64,000 nucleotides of DNA from positions 5,290 through 69,289 of the forward strand of contig PDUO01000015.1 in NCBI GenBank assembly GCA_003008705.1. Reading direction: 5' to 3'. The stretch comes from Pezicula radicicola. Lineage: Eukaryota; Ascomycota; Leotiomycetes; Helotiales; Dermateaceae. Both the position numbers and the translations under genes were made by a program. Positions 34,819 to 45,176 of this stretch are shown here, piece by piece. The notes beneath the pieces are model-generated. The model was not told the DNA's origin. It saw only the letters and a program-made list of their open reading frames with translations, and did no database searches. The first letter of the stretch is position 1; the number at the start of each line of letters is the position of its first letter.

Positions 34819-35535
34819 GTGAGACGGTTAGCGGGGCGTGCATTCCGGGGGGTAGAAGATCAAGGTCAAGACAGACCGATTCTTTTCGTGGCACACAGTC
34901 TTGGAGGTCTCATTTGCGTACAAGCACTGCTGGTGTGTAACAGAGCAAACATGCCACGGCTCTCACCCGTGTTAAGAGCCACTCAAGGGATCAATTTCAT
35001 GGGCACCTCCCACAAAGGCTCAGCTCTTGCGTCTTGGGGTAATACGCTGGCTAAATATATGTACCGTGTTCGTTACGTCAACTAACAAATTGTGAAGACT
35101 CTCGAAGTGGACTCTGATATCCTCAAAGGCGTCGAGGGGAACTTCCAGCAGATGCTCGTTAATCCTTCCCAAGCGGCCAATATCAAAATCTTCTACTTCT
35201 AAGAAGATATTGCGGTTTCTGTCGTTGTCGGGTTCATCGTACCAAGAGACTCTGCTGTTCTCCGGCAATACCCCAATCGTTCGATTCATACTAGCCATAT
35301 GGATGTAACCAAATTTGCTAGCTCAAATGACGATGGATATGTGGCCATCTCGAGTGTTCTCAGTGGATGGATAGATGAGATGAATGCTGCTGTCGAACAA
35401 AGGGGTATTGGAACACAGGCATCCGATACTTCTCCAAGAAGCAATAACTTCGGCGGTAGCTTCAATTCTCAGGGCGGACCGCCATTTCTAGGCTCTACAG
35501 TATCAGGGAATATTATATCCTGGGGTACAAAGTAA
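34819..35535 (+). pseudogene. truncated lipase-like (alpha/beta hydrolase) relic
   Basis: A frame from about 34819 carries DRPILFVAHSLGGLICVQAL, the nucleophile elbow (G-H-S-L-G-G type) of PGAP1/SesB-like hydrolases, and NFMGTSHKGSALASWG. After a stop at about 35083 the family signal continues: EVDSDILKGVEGNFQQML, then a TAA, VPRDSAVL, NRSIHTSHMDVTKFASSNDDGY. It ends at 35535 in a Gly/Asn/Ser-rich tail (NNFGGSFNSQGGPPFLGS, then TVSGNIISWGT). The N-terminal half of the domain is missing, so I call it a pseudogene, though an intron could remove one stop. Such hydrolases often sit beside or inside fungal NLR-type genes. Confidence 0.6.
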
Positions 35536-35916
35536 CCTTGAATCAACATGGGACTTGCCGTATCGGATTATGGAAGTAGTAGCCAAGTAATCTAGGAGAA
35601 TAGACGAAGGGGTCTCAGTCAAAATAGAGCTGAAAGCCACAGAATATAGCACGCTGTAGGTCCTTGCCTCGAAATAGATTTTTAGATTTCATGTTACTAC
35701 TCGGGTAGGTACGCAGCCTGGAAGCTAATCATTTAATTTGATTTTTAACCCTACATTATTGGTGACGGTTAACTATGAGGAACTATGCTCCAAGAAAAGT
35801 AATGTCTTTGTTGAATAAGAACAAGATGATGGAAGTTGAACAAGCAGGAGAGCATCTCAACCGCTCAGAATAAGAAATGCGCAACAAATGGCGAAACACT
35901 CCTTATCACATACGAA
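35536..35916. other. intergenic, no gene seen
   Basis: Short gap before the 3' end of the MetE-like gene. Nothing protein-like is visible. Confidence 0.4.
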
Positions 35917-37056
35917 TCACTTTGAGAGATCATCTCCCCACACGCTCTTCGCAATCTCAACCTCTAGTCTGATCTTAGCCCATTGCTCATCCTCAGTAAG
36001 TTGATTACCTTCTGCCGTTGAGCTGAAACCACACTGGTGGCTCAAGCAGAGCTGATCCAGGCCTCTGGGGCAGAACTTGGCGGCCTCGTGAATCCGCTTG
36101 ATGATCTCCTCCTTATCATCCAAGGTGTTCTTCTTGGAAGACATGAGACCAAGAACGACAACCTTGTTCTCGGGCAGAAACCTCAATGGGCTGAAGTCTC
36201 CACTTCGTGCATCATCGTATTCGAGGAAGTAGGCGTCAACATTGAGGTCCTTGAATAGCACTTCTGCCACGGGTTCATAACCTCCACTAGCAAACCATTG
36301 AGACTGATAGTTGCCTCTGCAAAGATGGACTCCGATTTTCATATCAGATGGCCTCTTCGAGATAGCGGCGTTGATCAATTCCGCATACTTCTTGGGCAGT
36401 GTACTCAGGTCCTCGTTCCTAGATTCTGCCTGTGCTCTCATCTTAGGATCGCAAAGGTAGGCAAGATTCGTATCATCAAGTTGGACAAATCTGCAGCCGG
36501 CCTTGTAAAGGGCATCCAGTTCTTCTTGGTAAACCTTTGCAAGATCTTCAAAGAAAATGTCGAGATCAGGGTAAGAGTTGATATCGATCGACGCACGACC
36601 ACCTCGGAAATGCACCATGGTTGGGGAGGGAATGGCAACCTTCGCCATAGCTCCAGCTGGTTTGTTCTTGGCAATCGTAGCTTCCAGATACTGATAATCC
36701 GCGACCTGAATAGGCTTTGAGTGGGCCAACTTTCCTTCGACAGTGAGGACTGGTGGTGCCCATCCGTTCTTGATCGCACCGCTAGACTTTATAGCGCCGG
36801 CTACTGCTATGCCATCAAGCTGCTTCAGAAAGTCCAGATGGAAATATGCTCGTCTAAACTCCCCATCGGTAATTGAACGGATCCCGTTGTCGATTTGCTT
36901 CTTAACCACATCTTCAATGTACTGATCCTCTACTTTACTAAGATCCGCGGCAGAGATTTTGTTGTCAGCGAGTTGCTGACGAGCCTCGAGGACGGCCTTG
37001 GGACGCAACCACGATCCTACGTGATCAGCCCTGTAAACTCCAGTTGGTGGTGCCAT
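35917..37056 (-). CDS. MetE-like (cobalamin-independent methionine synthase C-domain) protein
   Basis: A single exon starting at ATG 37056 (MAPPTGVYRADHVGSWLRP) gives 379 residues. It corresponds to the catalytic C-terminal barrel of MetE only; true methionine synthases are about twice as long. The zinc ligands are all visible: His and Cys in GVHLCRGN, Glu in YFLEYDD, Cys in LSHQCGFSS. The substrate-side DGEFRR and QLDDTNLAYLCD motifs are also present. Short MetE-like proteins are widespread in fungi and bacteria, are annotated as 5-methyl-THPTG-homocysteine methyltransferases, and their true methyl donor is mostly unproven. An upstream ATG at 37146 is possible, but the extra residues look like 5' UTR. 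It has no cluster motif in its promoter, so it may not belong to the neighbouring pathway. Confidence 0.85.
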   Translation of the reverse strand: MAPPTGVYRADHVGSWLRPKAVLEARQQLADNKISAADLSKVEDQYIEDVVKKQIDNGIRSITDGEFRRAYFHLDFLKQLDGIAVAGAIKSSGAIKNGWAPPVLTVEGKLAHSKPIQVADYQYLEATIAKNKPAGAMAKVAIPSPTMVHFRGGRASIDINSYPDLDIFFEDLAKVYQEELDALYKAGCRFVQLDDTNLAYLCDPKMRAQAESRNEDLSTLPKKYAELINAAISKRPSDMKIGVHLCRGNYQSQWFASGGYEPVAEVLFKDLNVDAYFLEYDDARSGDFSPLRFLPENKVVVLGLMSSKKNTLDDKEEIIKRIHEAAKFCPRGLDQLCLSHQCGFSSTAEGNQLTEDEQWAKIRLEVEIAKSVWGDDLSK

Positions 37057-37585
37057 ATCTGAGAGGGAAAGTAAAGATGATTGTGCGTAAATTCTCGGAA
37101 GTAGTAGTGGGGGAAAATGAAAAGAAAAAAAATTGAGAAGGTTCATGACAAGAGACAAAGTGGACTAAGTACCCATTGGCAATGATCACGTGGCCAACCT
37201 CGGCAGTTCTAGCTGTCGATTTGCCGTATCTTCACATTTTTTCAAGTTTTCATGTCTTCCTTTTGCTGCAGCGAATAAAGGAATGCTTCGTATTTACTTA
37301 CCAATCCACCTCAAACCCCGCGTCAGCCGTTAGTTACTGCTTTGGCCTGTGGAAATTTTGGAGGGGGTTTACTACTCCCCAATCCCCATCACCACATTAG
37401 ATAGATCAAGCTCCCCAGGAGGGTCAGCATATGCTACATTTCCCGGCAGGTAAGATTTCAAAATCCCGTGGGCTATTATTTTCTATACCCGACGAGACTG
37501 CTGTTGCTAAGAGCTCACTTTCGAATATCTTGCCAATACCAGAAGTACGAACCCAAGACTGGGTTTCCGGGCTATAATGTCTGTT
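37057..37585. other. intergenic, MetE-like promoter
   Basis: Contains the upstream region of the MetE-like gene and the 3' side of the crotonase gene. A CACGTGG word lies near 37187. No TGAATCA motif is present and no further gene is seen. Confidence 0.4.
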
Positions 37586-38532
37586 CTATAGTCTCGATGC
37601 CTTCCACTGTGGCTTTCTCTTTTCAGCAAATGCGTTCAGCCCTGCGGATGTGTCAATAAAGGCAGCTCGCGGGCAGCTAGACCGTACAAGCCGGGCTTAC
37701 CTTCTAATATATTCTCTCCTTTTTGTAGCTCAGCAAACTCCCGTTCTAAAGTAATCTCGACAGCTCTGTCCACAGCCGCAGATTCCCAACCTTGTCTCAA
37801 ACCGGCCCGCGTGCAAATTATAGCGTCGGGACTGTGTTCTGCCATCATCGTGGCATATTTCACCGCTTCCGCTACAACCTCACTCTGAGGGACCACCTTG
37901 TTGACAAGGCCCCAGGCGTAGGCCTCTTGAGCCGTCACATTTCTACCAGTGAGGGCAAACTCGGATGCCCTCTGAAGTCCGAGGGTTCGGATGAGGCGAG
38001 GCAAGGCACCTCCGATGGGAGATAAGCCCCGTTTTACTTCAGGCAAGCCAAAATATGCTGTATCTGCGGCAACAACGAGGTCACTGACATAGCTAATTAG
38101 GACAATGACTTTTGGCTGGAAGTACAATACAAGCTCTCACCAGTTCACAGCAAACTCACAACCACCTCCAACAGCCAATCCATTGACCGCAGCAATAACA
38201 GGCTTCTTGCCCAGTCTCCTACTTAGAGGTTTAAATGCAGGCGCATTGCCTAATCGATCTTTAGGATCCGCATCGTCCTTCATTGAATTATTCCACTCCT
38301 TTAAATCCGCACCTGCAGAAAATGCCTTCTTCCCAGCACCGGTAATGATTGCAACAGTCAGACTAGGCTCACTATCGAGCCACTTCCAGAATGCATCCAT
38401 TTCCCATTGTGCCGACGTATTCATGCAATTCAAGTCTTTCTCTCTTGACATTGTCGCAAGAACCACTCGATCTGCTGGATATGATAACTTGAGGAAGCTC
38501 GTAGCTGGCTGAGGGGTCGCGAAGTCTGGCAT
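37586..38532 (-). CDS. enoyl-CoA hydratase (crotonase), PTS1 SRL
   Basis: Three exons (38532-38141, 38083-37701, 37641-37586) give 276 residues. The start is ATG 38532 (MPDFATPQP). The crotonase fold is clear: ITGAGKKAFSAGADLKEW (oxyanion-hole region), AVNGLAVGGGCEFAVNCDL with the first catalytic Glu, and FGLPEVKRGLSPIGGALPRL with the second. Both catalytic Glu residues are kept, so hydration of an enoyl-CoA is plausible, though crotonases have many reactions. The protein ends KASRL; SRL is a peroxisomal PTS1. It shares a divergent promoter carrying two TGATTCA motifs with the acyl-CoA ligase. Confidence 0.9.
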
Positions 38533-39176
38533 CTCTGCAGGATTCTGTAAAGTATATTGATAACTTTCTAAAGAAAGATTCAGTCGTCTCAAGAAAGAAA
38601 AATAAGAAGTCGTCGTTTGGGACAAAGCATGTGAAGCTTTCCGAGAACCTTGGGGGTTTGTAATTCAGGTACGAAGCTAGCTAAGTTCGTTTTGTCTTTC
38701 TGTTACCTGACAAGAACTGGACTGCTTGACAGGTATTCTCGAGTCAACGATGAACCTTCAATTGCGGATATCCGTTTCCGACGTAGGCTGGGCACCGCCT
38801 GAGCTACAACTGTATCTGCAAGCCACAGGGTTTAACCCCGCGTTCAACCCCGCGAGTTGCAGGAAGCTCCCCTGCCATCAGTGATTCATTAGTTCCCGTC
38901 CCTTGAAGATTATAATTATTCCCTCATTTGAACAAGTTTTCGGTATAATTATACATCTTAATTAGTTGCATATGCTTCAAGGCGCAACGCAACCTGGCAC
39001 CAATGATTCATTTTCTGGCAGTTGCCGAACACAAACTCTCCGTACAAAGTTGGTGCAACATGAGAACTGCCTTCACCTATTTTGCTTGATGGCAATGACC
39101 CTCTGCTATGAGCCTGTCTAGCAACATCCGATCCGCTTGAAACAGTACTGCGAGTCCAAGCGACAAATCTACAACA
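38533..39176. promoter_or_regulatory. divergent promoter, crotonase 1 / acyl-CoA ligase
   Basis: The cluster motif occurs at 38882-38888 (AGTGATTCATTAG) and 39004-39010 (AATGATTCATT), the reverse complements of ACTAATGAATCA and AATGAATCATT. They lie 295 and 173 bp before the ligase start. Confidence 0.65.
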
Positions 39177-40853
39177 ATGAGGATATACAAAGAGAGAGAC
39201 ATTGACATACCCACCGACCTCAATCTTACCGAGCTCCTTCATCAAAATGCCGGCACCACTGTGCTGCCGGAATCTCACCTCATTGCAAAAGACAACTTGA
39301 CGAACCGTAGTCTTACTATTGGCGAGCTGAGGAACCGAGCAGGGAGAATTGCAAATGGCCTGCACAAGTCGTTCAAACCCGCACAGGGAGACACTTGGGC
39401 TTTGATACTCCCGAACTGCGTAGAGTATATAGAACTCTTCCATGCTGTGCTATGGACAGGAGGTGTTGGCTGCCCGATCAATCATGCCTTGAAGCCCACC
39501 GAAATCGCCCACACATTGATCGTTTCTAGACCAAAGTTCGTCTTTGCATACAGCGAATCTCTCCAAAATATCATCGAAGGTATCAGGCTTGCAAGGAGTG
39601 AGCTGGCTAGAAAATCAATTAAGTGGCGTGAGCCAAATGTTGTGACGGTCATTCGAAAAGTAGCAGGATTCAAGTACGTTCCCGATGATTTCATGGACGA
39701 TAAGATTCTCCCAATCCCTCACTACACCGACGCTAGAGATCACTTAGCATCAATTCATCTTTCATCGGGCACCACAGGTCTCCCAAAAGGCGTGAAACTT
39801 ACACATCACAACTTTGTCGCCAATTGCTATCAGCTTTATGCTCATGACCCTTTGCAGTTCCACTCCAACTCTCGAACAGTCGCTTATACGCCATTTGTGC
39901 ACATTGCCATGACGACACCACCAGTATTCTTTGGTCCTTGGACTGGCATGATGCACCATGCAATGCCGTCCTTCAGCCTTGAAGCCTTCGGTCCTTTGGT
40001 TTCGTCTGTGCAACCAACATCATTCCAAGGCGTATCTTCCATTGTCCTCGCCTTTGCAAATACGGACATCACCTCTCGCTACGACTTTTCTGCTGCTCAA
40101 ATCATAAATGTTGGTGGGGCTCCACTAAAGCAGGATGTGCTCGATCGTCTCACAAGTAAGGCGCCTTGGAAGCTAATTCAGCTGTATGGGATGACAGAAG
40201 GAGCTCCGTATATCGCATACCAGAAATTTGGGGAAACGGTTGAGCCCGGGGCCGTTGGTCATATGCTGCCTTCGATATCAGCAGTGTTGAAGGTCGAAAA
40301 TACACTTGATGATGCCCCAGAAGGAGGGCCTGGAGAATTGTGGCTCAGTGGCCCTAATATCACGCCAGGTTATACGGATGAGGAAGCTAACAAAAAAGCA
40401 TTTCCAATGCCGGGATGGTACAATACTGGGGATGTGTGCACCATTTCTCCCGCAGGCATCATCAGTGTAGTTGGCAGGACCAAGGAGCTGATCAAATACA
40501 AAGGCTTCCAGGTTTCACCCGTGGAACTTGAGACGCATCTAAATTCGCATCCTCATGTCGTGGAGGCTGGTGTTGGTGCAATATGGGATGAAAGCCAATT
40601 GACTCAGTTACCTACTGCATACGTGGTACTACTTCCAGAGCTCACATCAGAGAAGGAGATTACTCAGGCTCTGCGAGATGTACACTCCAGTACTGATGCT
40701 ATGGTTAGTGGGTATAAGAAGCTCAGAGGTGGTGTATGGGCTGTTACTAGTCTCCCTAAGACCCCAACTGGGAAGTTCGTCCGGAAAAACCTCGGCCTCT
40801 ATAAAACTGGACTGAGTTCATTAGATTCAGTAAAGGAAAAAGCAAGGCTATAA
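39177..40853 (+). CDS. acyl-CoA ligase (AMP-binding, 4CL-like), PTS1 ARL
   Basis: An intronless frame of 558 residues. Adenylate-forming motifs are complete: the phosphate loop HLSSGTTGLPKGVKLTH (about 196-213), QLYGMTEG (about 335), the hinge GRTKELIKYKGFQVSPVELE (about 435-455) and the C-terminal catalytic Lys in KTPTGKFVRK. The overall type is that of 4-coumarate-CoA-ligase-like peroxisomal enzymes, which activate an aromatic, fatty or terpenoid acid with ATP and CoA. The protein ends KARL; ARL fits the PTS1 consensus. It is probably the first committed step of the cluster pathway. Two cluster motifs lie in its promoter. The substrate is not predictable by eye. Confidence 0.92.
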   Translation: MRIYKERDIDIPTDLNLTELLHQNAGTTVLPESHLIAKDNLTNRSLTIGELRNRAGRIANGLHKSFKPAQGDTWALILPNCVEYIELFHAVLWTGGVGCPINHALKPTEIAHTLIVSRPKFVFAYSESLQNIIEGIRLARSELARKSIKWREPNVVTVIRKVAGFKYVPDDFMDDKILPIPHYTDARDHLASIHLSSGTTGLPKGVKLTHHNFVANCYQLYAHDPLQFHSNSRTVAYTPFVHIAMTTPPVFFGPWTGMMHHAMPSFSLEAFGPLVSSVQPTSFQGVSSIVLAFANTDITSRYDFSAAQIINVGGAPLKQDVLDRLTSKAPWKLIQLYGMTEGAPYIAYQKFGETVEPGAVGHMLPSISAVLKVENTLDDAPEGGPGELWLSGPNITPGYTDEEANKKAFPMPGWYNTGDVCTISPAGIISVVGRTKELIKYKGFQVSPVELETHLNSHPHVVEAGVGAIWDESQLTQLPTAYVVLLPELTSEKEITQALRDVHSSTDAMVSGYKKLRGGVWAVTSLPKTPTGKFVRKNLGLYKTGLSSLDSVKEKARL

Positions 40854-41060
40854 AATTGAATTTCATTTGAGCTAGGATTAGTACTTATAGCACAATGAAG
40901 ACAAGATGTTGATGTCAACGCACTAAGTACTACGTGTTTCACGAACTACTATGAAACTTCTTTGTTTCTTCATATCGAGACCTATACATATGTGGCGTCT
41001 TCATAGCTCTTCTAGTTTAAGTAATCCAGCTACATGCACAAGTAACAAGATCTTTGAAAA

Positions 41061-41112
41061 GGGCATCAGAGAAGGGCATCAGAGAAGGGCATCAGAGAAG
41101 GGCATCAGAGAA
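41061..41112. repeat. 13-bp tandem repeat, four copies
   Basis: Four perfect head-to-tail copies of GGGCATCAGAGAA lie in the gap between the 3' ends of the ligase and the first AtuA gene. A short frame runs through them but has no other coding sign. Confidence 0.85.
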
Positions 41113-41144
41113 AGGCACATTATCCAGGTAAAGTGTTCTCATAC

Positions 41145-43080
41145 CTACAAGACTGAATACTCTACAGTCTTCGCCGTAGCAGCCAAGTGTCTGTTTTTCC
41201 TTCTTAGCTCCTGTTCCATTTCCAGGAATGTAACAGGCATATCTACTACCCTTGCACGTATGAACTCCCCAAAGCTCTTCCCAAATCCATCAATAATGCT
41301 ACTACTACTCACACCCTCTTGCAAGATTCCATAAACGACAAAATGTACAGCATGCAAGTTCTCCGCTTCAAAACGTTCCACGCGATACTTTGGTTGCCAA
41401 TCATCACCAAGAAGCTCAATCAGGCGGGATATTGTGAGGAAGTTCTGGAGCCATGGCCAAGCGCTTGGATTTCGTACCCAGAGACCAACGTTAGCATTAC
41501 CTCCTTTGTCACCAGACCGACCAAAGACAAGATCACCTTTAAATTCATAAGCGGCTTGATCGTTTAAGAGGTTGGTGAATCTTACCTAGTGGCTTGTGTA
41601 CTGTGGGGCCGAAGGAGCGCAAGTCTATCTGAACAGCTGTCTCATAACTTTCCTGCCTAGTGAAGTTTTCATACGTGGGTTGTTGCTTTGGTCTCACAAT
41701 CAGGCCCTTTTTCTGCCTCCCAACAAAGCTGACAGATAACTGAACATCCTGTTGGCTGATAAGCGCTGGAAAGTACTTGACAAACACACGGGGTTCCATG
41801 GTTCTCCAATCCATAGCCAGATGTAGTCCACAATAGCCCTGCATACCATTATAGAAGATTGCTTTCCTAAATTTGTCGATTGCTTCTTTTGTTGGAGCCT
41901 GAACAAAATTGCGGATTTGGACTGTACTTTCTGCTTGTGATCGTGGACTTGCTGGTGATGTGCCGTATGCTTCTATACTGAGTGTTGTGAAATCTGCAGG
42001 ATTGAGTTCTCTGAGCACCTGGCTTTTCATAAGAGCCACTTTTTCAGGAATGTCGAGACCGACGCAGTAAGCTGATATCTCAGCTTGATAACCTCCGTTG
42101 AGACATATGGCAAGTTTTGTTGTAGGCGGAGGTGGTGTTCCAGTGATCCCAGTGAGTCTGATTCGATTTGAGCCAACTTCCTCTAGTTTACCTTTATCAA
42201 TCCTCGCTACCACATCTGGGTTTAGATACAGTGGCCCTTGAATCTCGTATAGAAACTGCGCCTTAATAGTATCAATCGTTACAGCTCCATTCGATCTCTC
42301 GGGCTTTGTAATCACACTCGTCCCATCACTCGCTACCTCAGCGATAGGATACCCAACCCGATATGATCTCTCAATTTCTTGAAAACCGCAATAATTCCCT
42401 CCAGTAGTATATGCTCCACATTCCGTCAAATGACCTGCCATGAGCGCTCCTGCTAATTTGTCGTATTCGGATGCAGACCAGCTATGCCACCAGGAACTTA
42501 AGCCCATCACAGGGCTCGCATCACAACAACGTCCACAAATCACTATGTCGGCTCCTGCTTCAAGGGCAGCTATGATACCCGATTGCCCTGTATAAGCATT
42601 GGCTGCTAAAATGCGTTCATCGCCGCCACTCTGTTCCAAGCCCTGGATATCAAGATGCTTATACGAAATCTTCTTCTCCTTAACATCCTTCGTTAAATCA
42701 TCACCACTGACCCAGGCAACATTGAGATCCCCAATTCCCTGCTCCAAAAGATACTTCTGCACTTTCTCAGCCAAACCCCGCGGATTGAGAGCACCACCAT
42801 TATGAACAATCTTAATCTTTTTCTCGGCTATTAGTCTTGCAGCCGTACCGTCTTTCCAAGCCAACTGCTCAAGAAAATGCGGCTCGTATCCTAGATTTGG
42901 ATAGTCTATCATCTCGATTGCTTTCCAGGCTATGTTGAACTCTGCTAGATAATCGGCTGTTATCGCGTCTACGTTGCCCCAGCGTGCTAGACGGTAAAGT
43001 TGGTCGAGTCCATCGCCGATTGCTCCTGAGGCATTGCCTATACGAATTGGACGTCGGGAACTTGAAAGTGAGATTGACAT
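41145..43080 (-). CDS. AtuA/DUF1446 family protein 1
   Basis: Two exons (43080-41586 and 41536-41145) give 628 residues. The start is ATG 43080 (MSISLSSSRRPIRIGNASG). The AtuA core (about 10-450) has TADYLAEFN, KIVHNGGALNPRGLAEKV, AWVSGDDL, ADIVICGRCCDASPV, WWHSW, TGGNYCGFQEIE and QFLYEIQGPLYLNPDVVA. The C-terminal AtuA-associated domain has HKPLGDLVFGRSGDKGGNANVGLWV and HAVHFVVYG. In Pseudomonas AtuA is encoded in the acyclic terpene (citronellol/geraniol) operon; its biochemical role is not settled. This copy has TADYLAEF where AtuA2 and AtuA3 have GDW(L/M)SE, so it is a separate paralogue. It shares a promoter with the second crotonase that holds three cluster motifs. Confidence 0.88.
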
Positions 43081-43928
43081 ATCGACCGTTGAATTGAGAG
43101 TTTTCTTAATGAGGGAATGCTTTGTTTCGTTGATGTTGATTTGGTCGTTGTGAAAGTAACATGTAGCTGAGAGCTGGATTGCCAAATACCCTTTTTTCAA
43201 TACACAAAGATGAAAGCGAAGTTTCAAGTCGCCTGCCTCTCTATCAGTGAATTCACCTTTTGCATAACTTGAACTTCCCACGAAATTCAGAACGGCTCTT
43301 CGGCTTCGACTTTTTCGTCCCAAAAGCTAATTTCCAGTTGTTGAAAAATCAATACCTGAACAGGAATAGTGGCAAGGAAATTCTTTTTGATAGTACGAGC
43401 GTATCTTTGATACCTTTCGTACATACTGTACTCGTAGTTTACAGTAGGGTTAGGGGTTCTTACGGCGTAAGTGATGTGGATGGGTACCCTGTCAGTGGTG
43501 CGGGGTTCATTGCTTCCTGGGTAGTAAACAGGGGTAAACTTCTCCGAGAACAAGCAATGCCACAACTGAATCATTAGAGGACTGCCGAAAGTTCTGGTAC
43601 TTGATTCACAGCTCCTTCCATTGTTGCTTCCATTCAATGATTCACTAGTCATTGGCGGCTCGCTGTCTGTTTTTGGTCTTAGGTTGAGTACGTCGCTAAA
43701 GTCTGCGATACCGAGGAGCTGGGGAGTAATTTACCAGGGTAGCTTGGATATCCTTCCGAGGTTGAGTTTCTTTGGAAACTGCTGAAATTTCTCAACGCGT
43801 CGTGGATGTTTGCCAATTAGAACATACTTCACATATCTACAGCTTCTTCTAGAGAATCAAATCCAACTCTCAAGGTCAAAATCAACGATCACGTAGAGGT
43901 TATCTTCTCTTTCCCCAGGCCAATAAAA
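43081..43928. promoter_or_regulatory. divergent promoter, AtuA1 / crotonase 2, three TGAATCA motifs
   Basis: The motif occurs at 43567-43573 (CTGAATCATTAG), 43602-43608 (TTGATTCAC) and 43638-43644 (AATGATTCACTAG), three copies within 78 bp. TACTGTA at 43424-43430 and TACAGTA at 43440-43446 form an inverted pair nearby. This is the densest group of cluster motifs in the window. Confidence 0.7.
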
Positions 43929-44913
43929 ATGTCAGCGCCACGGACAAAGAATCCAGTACCAGATTGGATCGAGAATCCTTATCCTCATCTCGACCATTCA
44001 CTAGTTTCATTCCCAGCAAAACATGTACTGCTCGTCACTATCAACAGAGAGGAATTTATGAACTGCTTACCTGTCGAAGCGACGATTGAGTTGGGAGCTT
44101 TGTGGAAATGGTACGATGCTGAACCAGAATTGTGAGTTCTATTGTACTCTTCAAAAGAAATCAACTTTCAAAGAGAAATAATTACTCATATCAAACTTTA
44201 AACAGGCGATGTGCGGTATTCACAGGGGCCGGAAAGAAGGCATTCTGTGCCGGAATGGACCTCAAACAACGCCTCGATATCATTAAGACAAATAAAGTGG
44301 CTCACGAATACCCTTCTGGCGGATTTGCAGGTATGACAAATCGTACAGGCAAGAAGCCAATACTAATAGCTTGTAATGGCCACGCTCATGGTAAGCCTCA
44401 AGTCTCAATTCAGGTATTCACGAAAGTATTTTGACAGGACTTAAAACAGGCGGCGGATTCGAAATAGTTCTTAACGCAGATGTAATCTTCGCTTCTCCAA
44501 ACAGCACCTTCTGCCTGCCAGAAGTCCTTCGCGGTGTCTCAGCACTTGCTGGTGCTCTACCCAGAGCCATGCTCCTCTTCGGAAACCATCGAACCATGGA
44601 TCTCATCCTCACAGGTCGACGGCTATCAGTTGAAGAAGCATTAGCATGGGGATTAGTAAAAGAAATCGTTCCACAAGAGAAATTATTAGAAAGGACGATC
44701 GATTACGCGAAGGAGATTGCTGAAAAGAGCCCTGATAGTGTTATTATTTCGAGGTTGGGCGCTAGGGAGGTTTGGGAGACGGGTGTTAGCAGGGCGACTA
44801 TGAGAGGTCAAGAGTTATATGCTGAGGCTATGTTGAGGAGTAAGAACTCTGCAGAGGGATTGGCTGCTTATAGAGAGAAGCGAAATCCTAAATGGCTGCC
44901 TTCGTATCTGTGA
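43929..44913 (+). CDS. enoyl-CoA hydratase (crotonase) 2
   Basis: Three exons (43929-44131, 44206-44390, 44438-44913) give 287 residues. Motifs: FTGAGKKAFCAGMDLKQ (oxyanion region), ACNGHAHGLKTGGGFEIVLNAD with the first Glu, and FCLPEVLRGVSALAGALPR with the second Glu, followed by ILTGRRLSVEEALAWGLV. Both catalytic Glu are present. The C-terminus is KWLPSYL with no PTS1, unlike crotonase 1, so it may be cytosolic or use another signal. It is a paralogue of the crotonase at 37.6-38.5 kb, and two crotonases beside a hydratase-2 suggest successive rounds or different chain stages. Its promoter is shared with AtuA1. Confidence 0.9.
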
Positions 44914-45176
44914 TGGGGATAAGTAAGACGTTGCTCGCTTTTCTTAGAAGTCTAAGGTATTCAGTGTCATTGCGGTAGTTTTAGACCTCAGTTGTAGATA
45001 TTAGACTACAGTCTTATACAGATTTTGCTCTTACATTCACATCAGTGATGTGTAGACTGTAGCAAGTATTTATTATTGAAGCTCAAAAAAACCTAAGATA
45101 GTGTTTTCTAGCTCAAAAAATACACTATTGCATTCATAACAGTGCTTCAACAAAAGATTAACATATTTGGCTAGTT

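Noticed and set aside
35539..35545. TGAATCA copy outside the cluster (also 15982 and 26459)
   Set aside because: These lack the CTAA/TTAG flanks, and one lies in the intron of a permease gene; they fit chance frequency.
40951..41334. A 127-residue open frame running through the 13-bp tandem repeats
   Set aside because: Its frame is explained by the repeats and by antisense of the AtuA1 last exon; there is no coding signal of its own.
43081..43323. N-terminal extension of AtuA1 in the same open frame
   Set aside because: The extension has no ATG before 43080 and its composition is not protein-like; the conserved family start RRPIRIG follows MSISLSSS directly.
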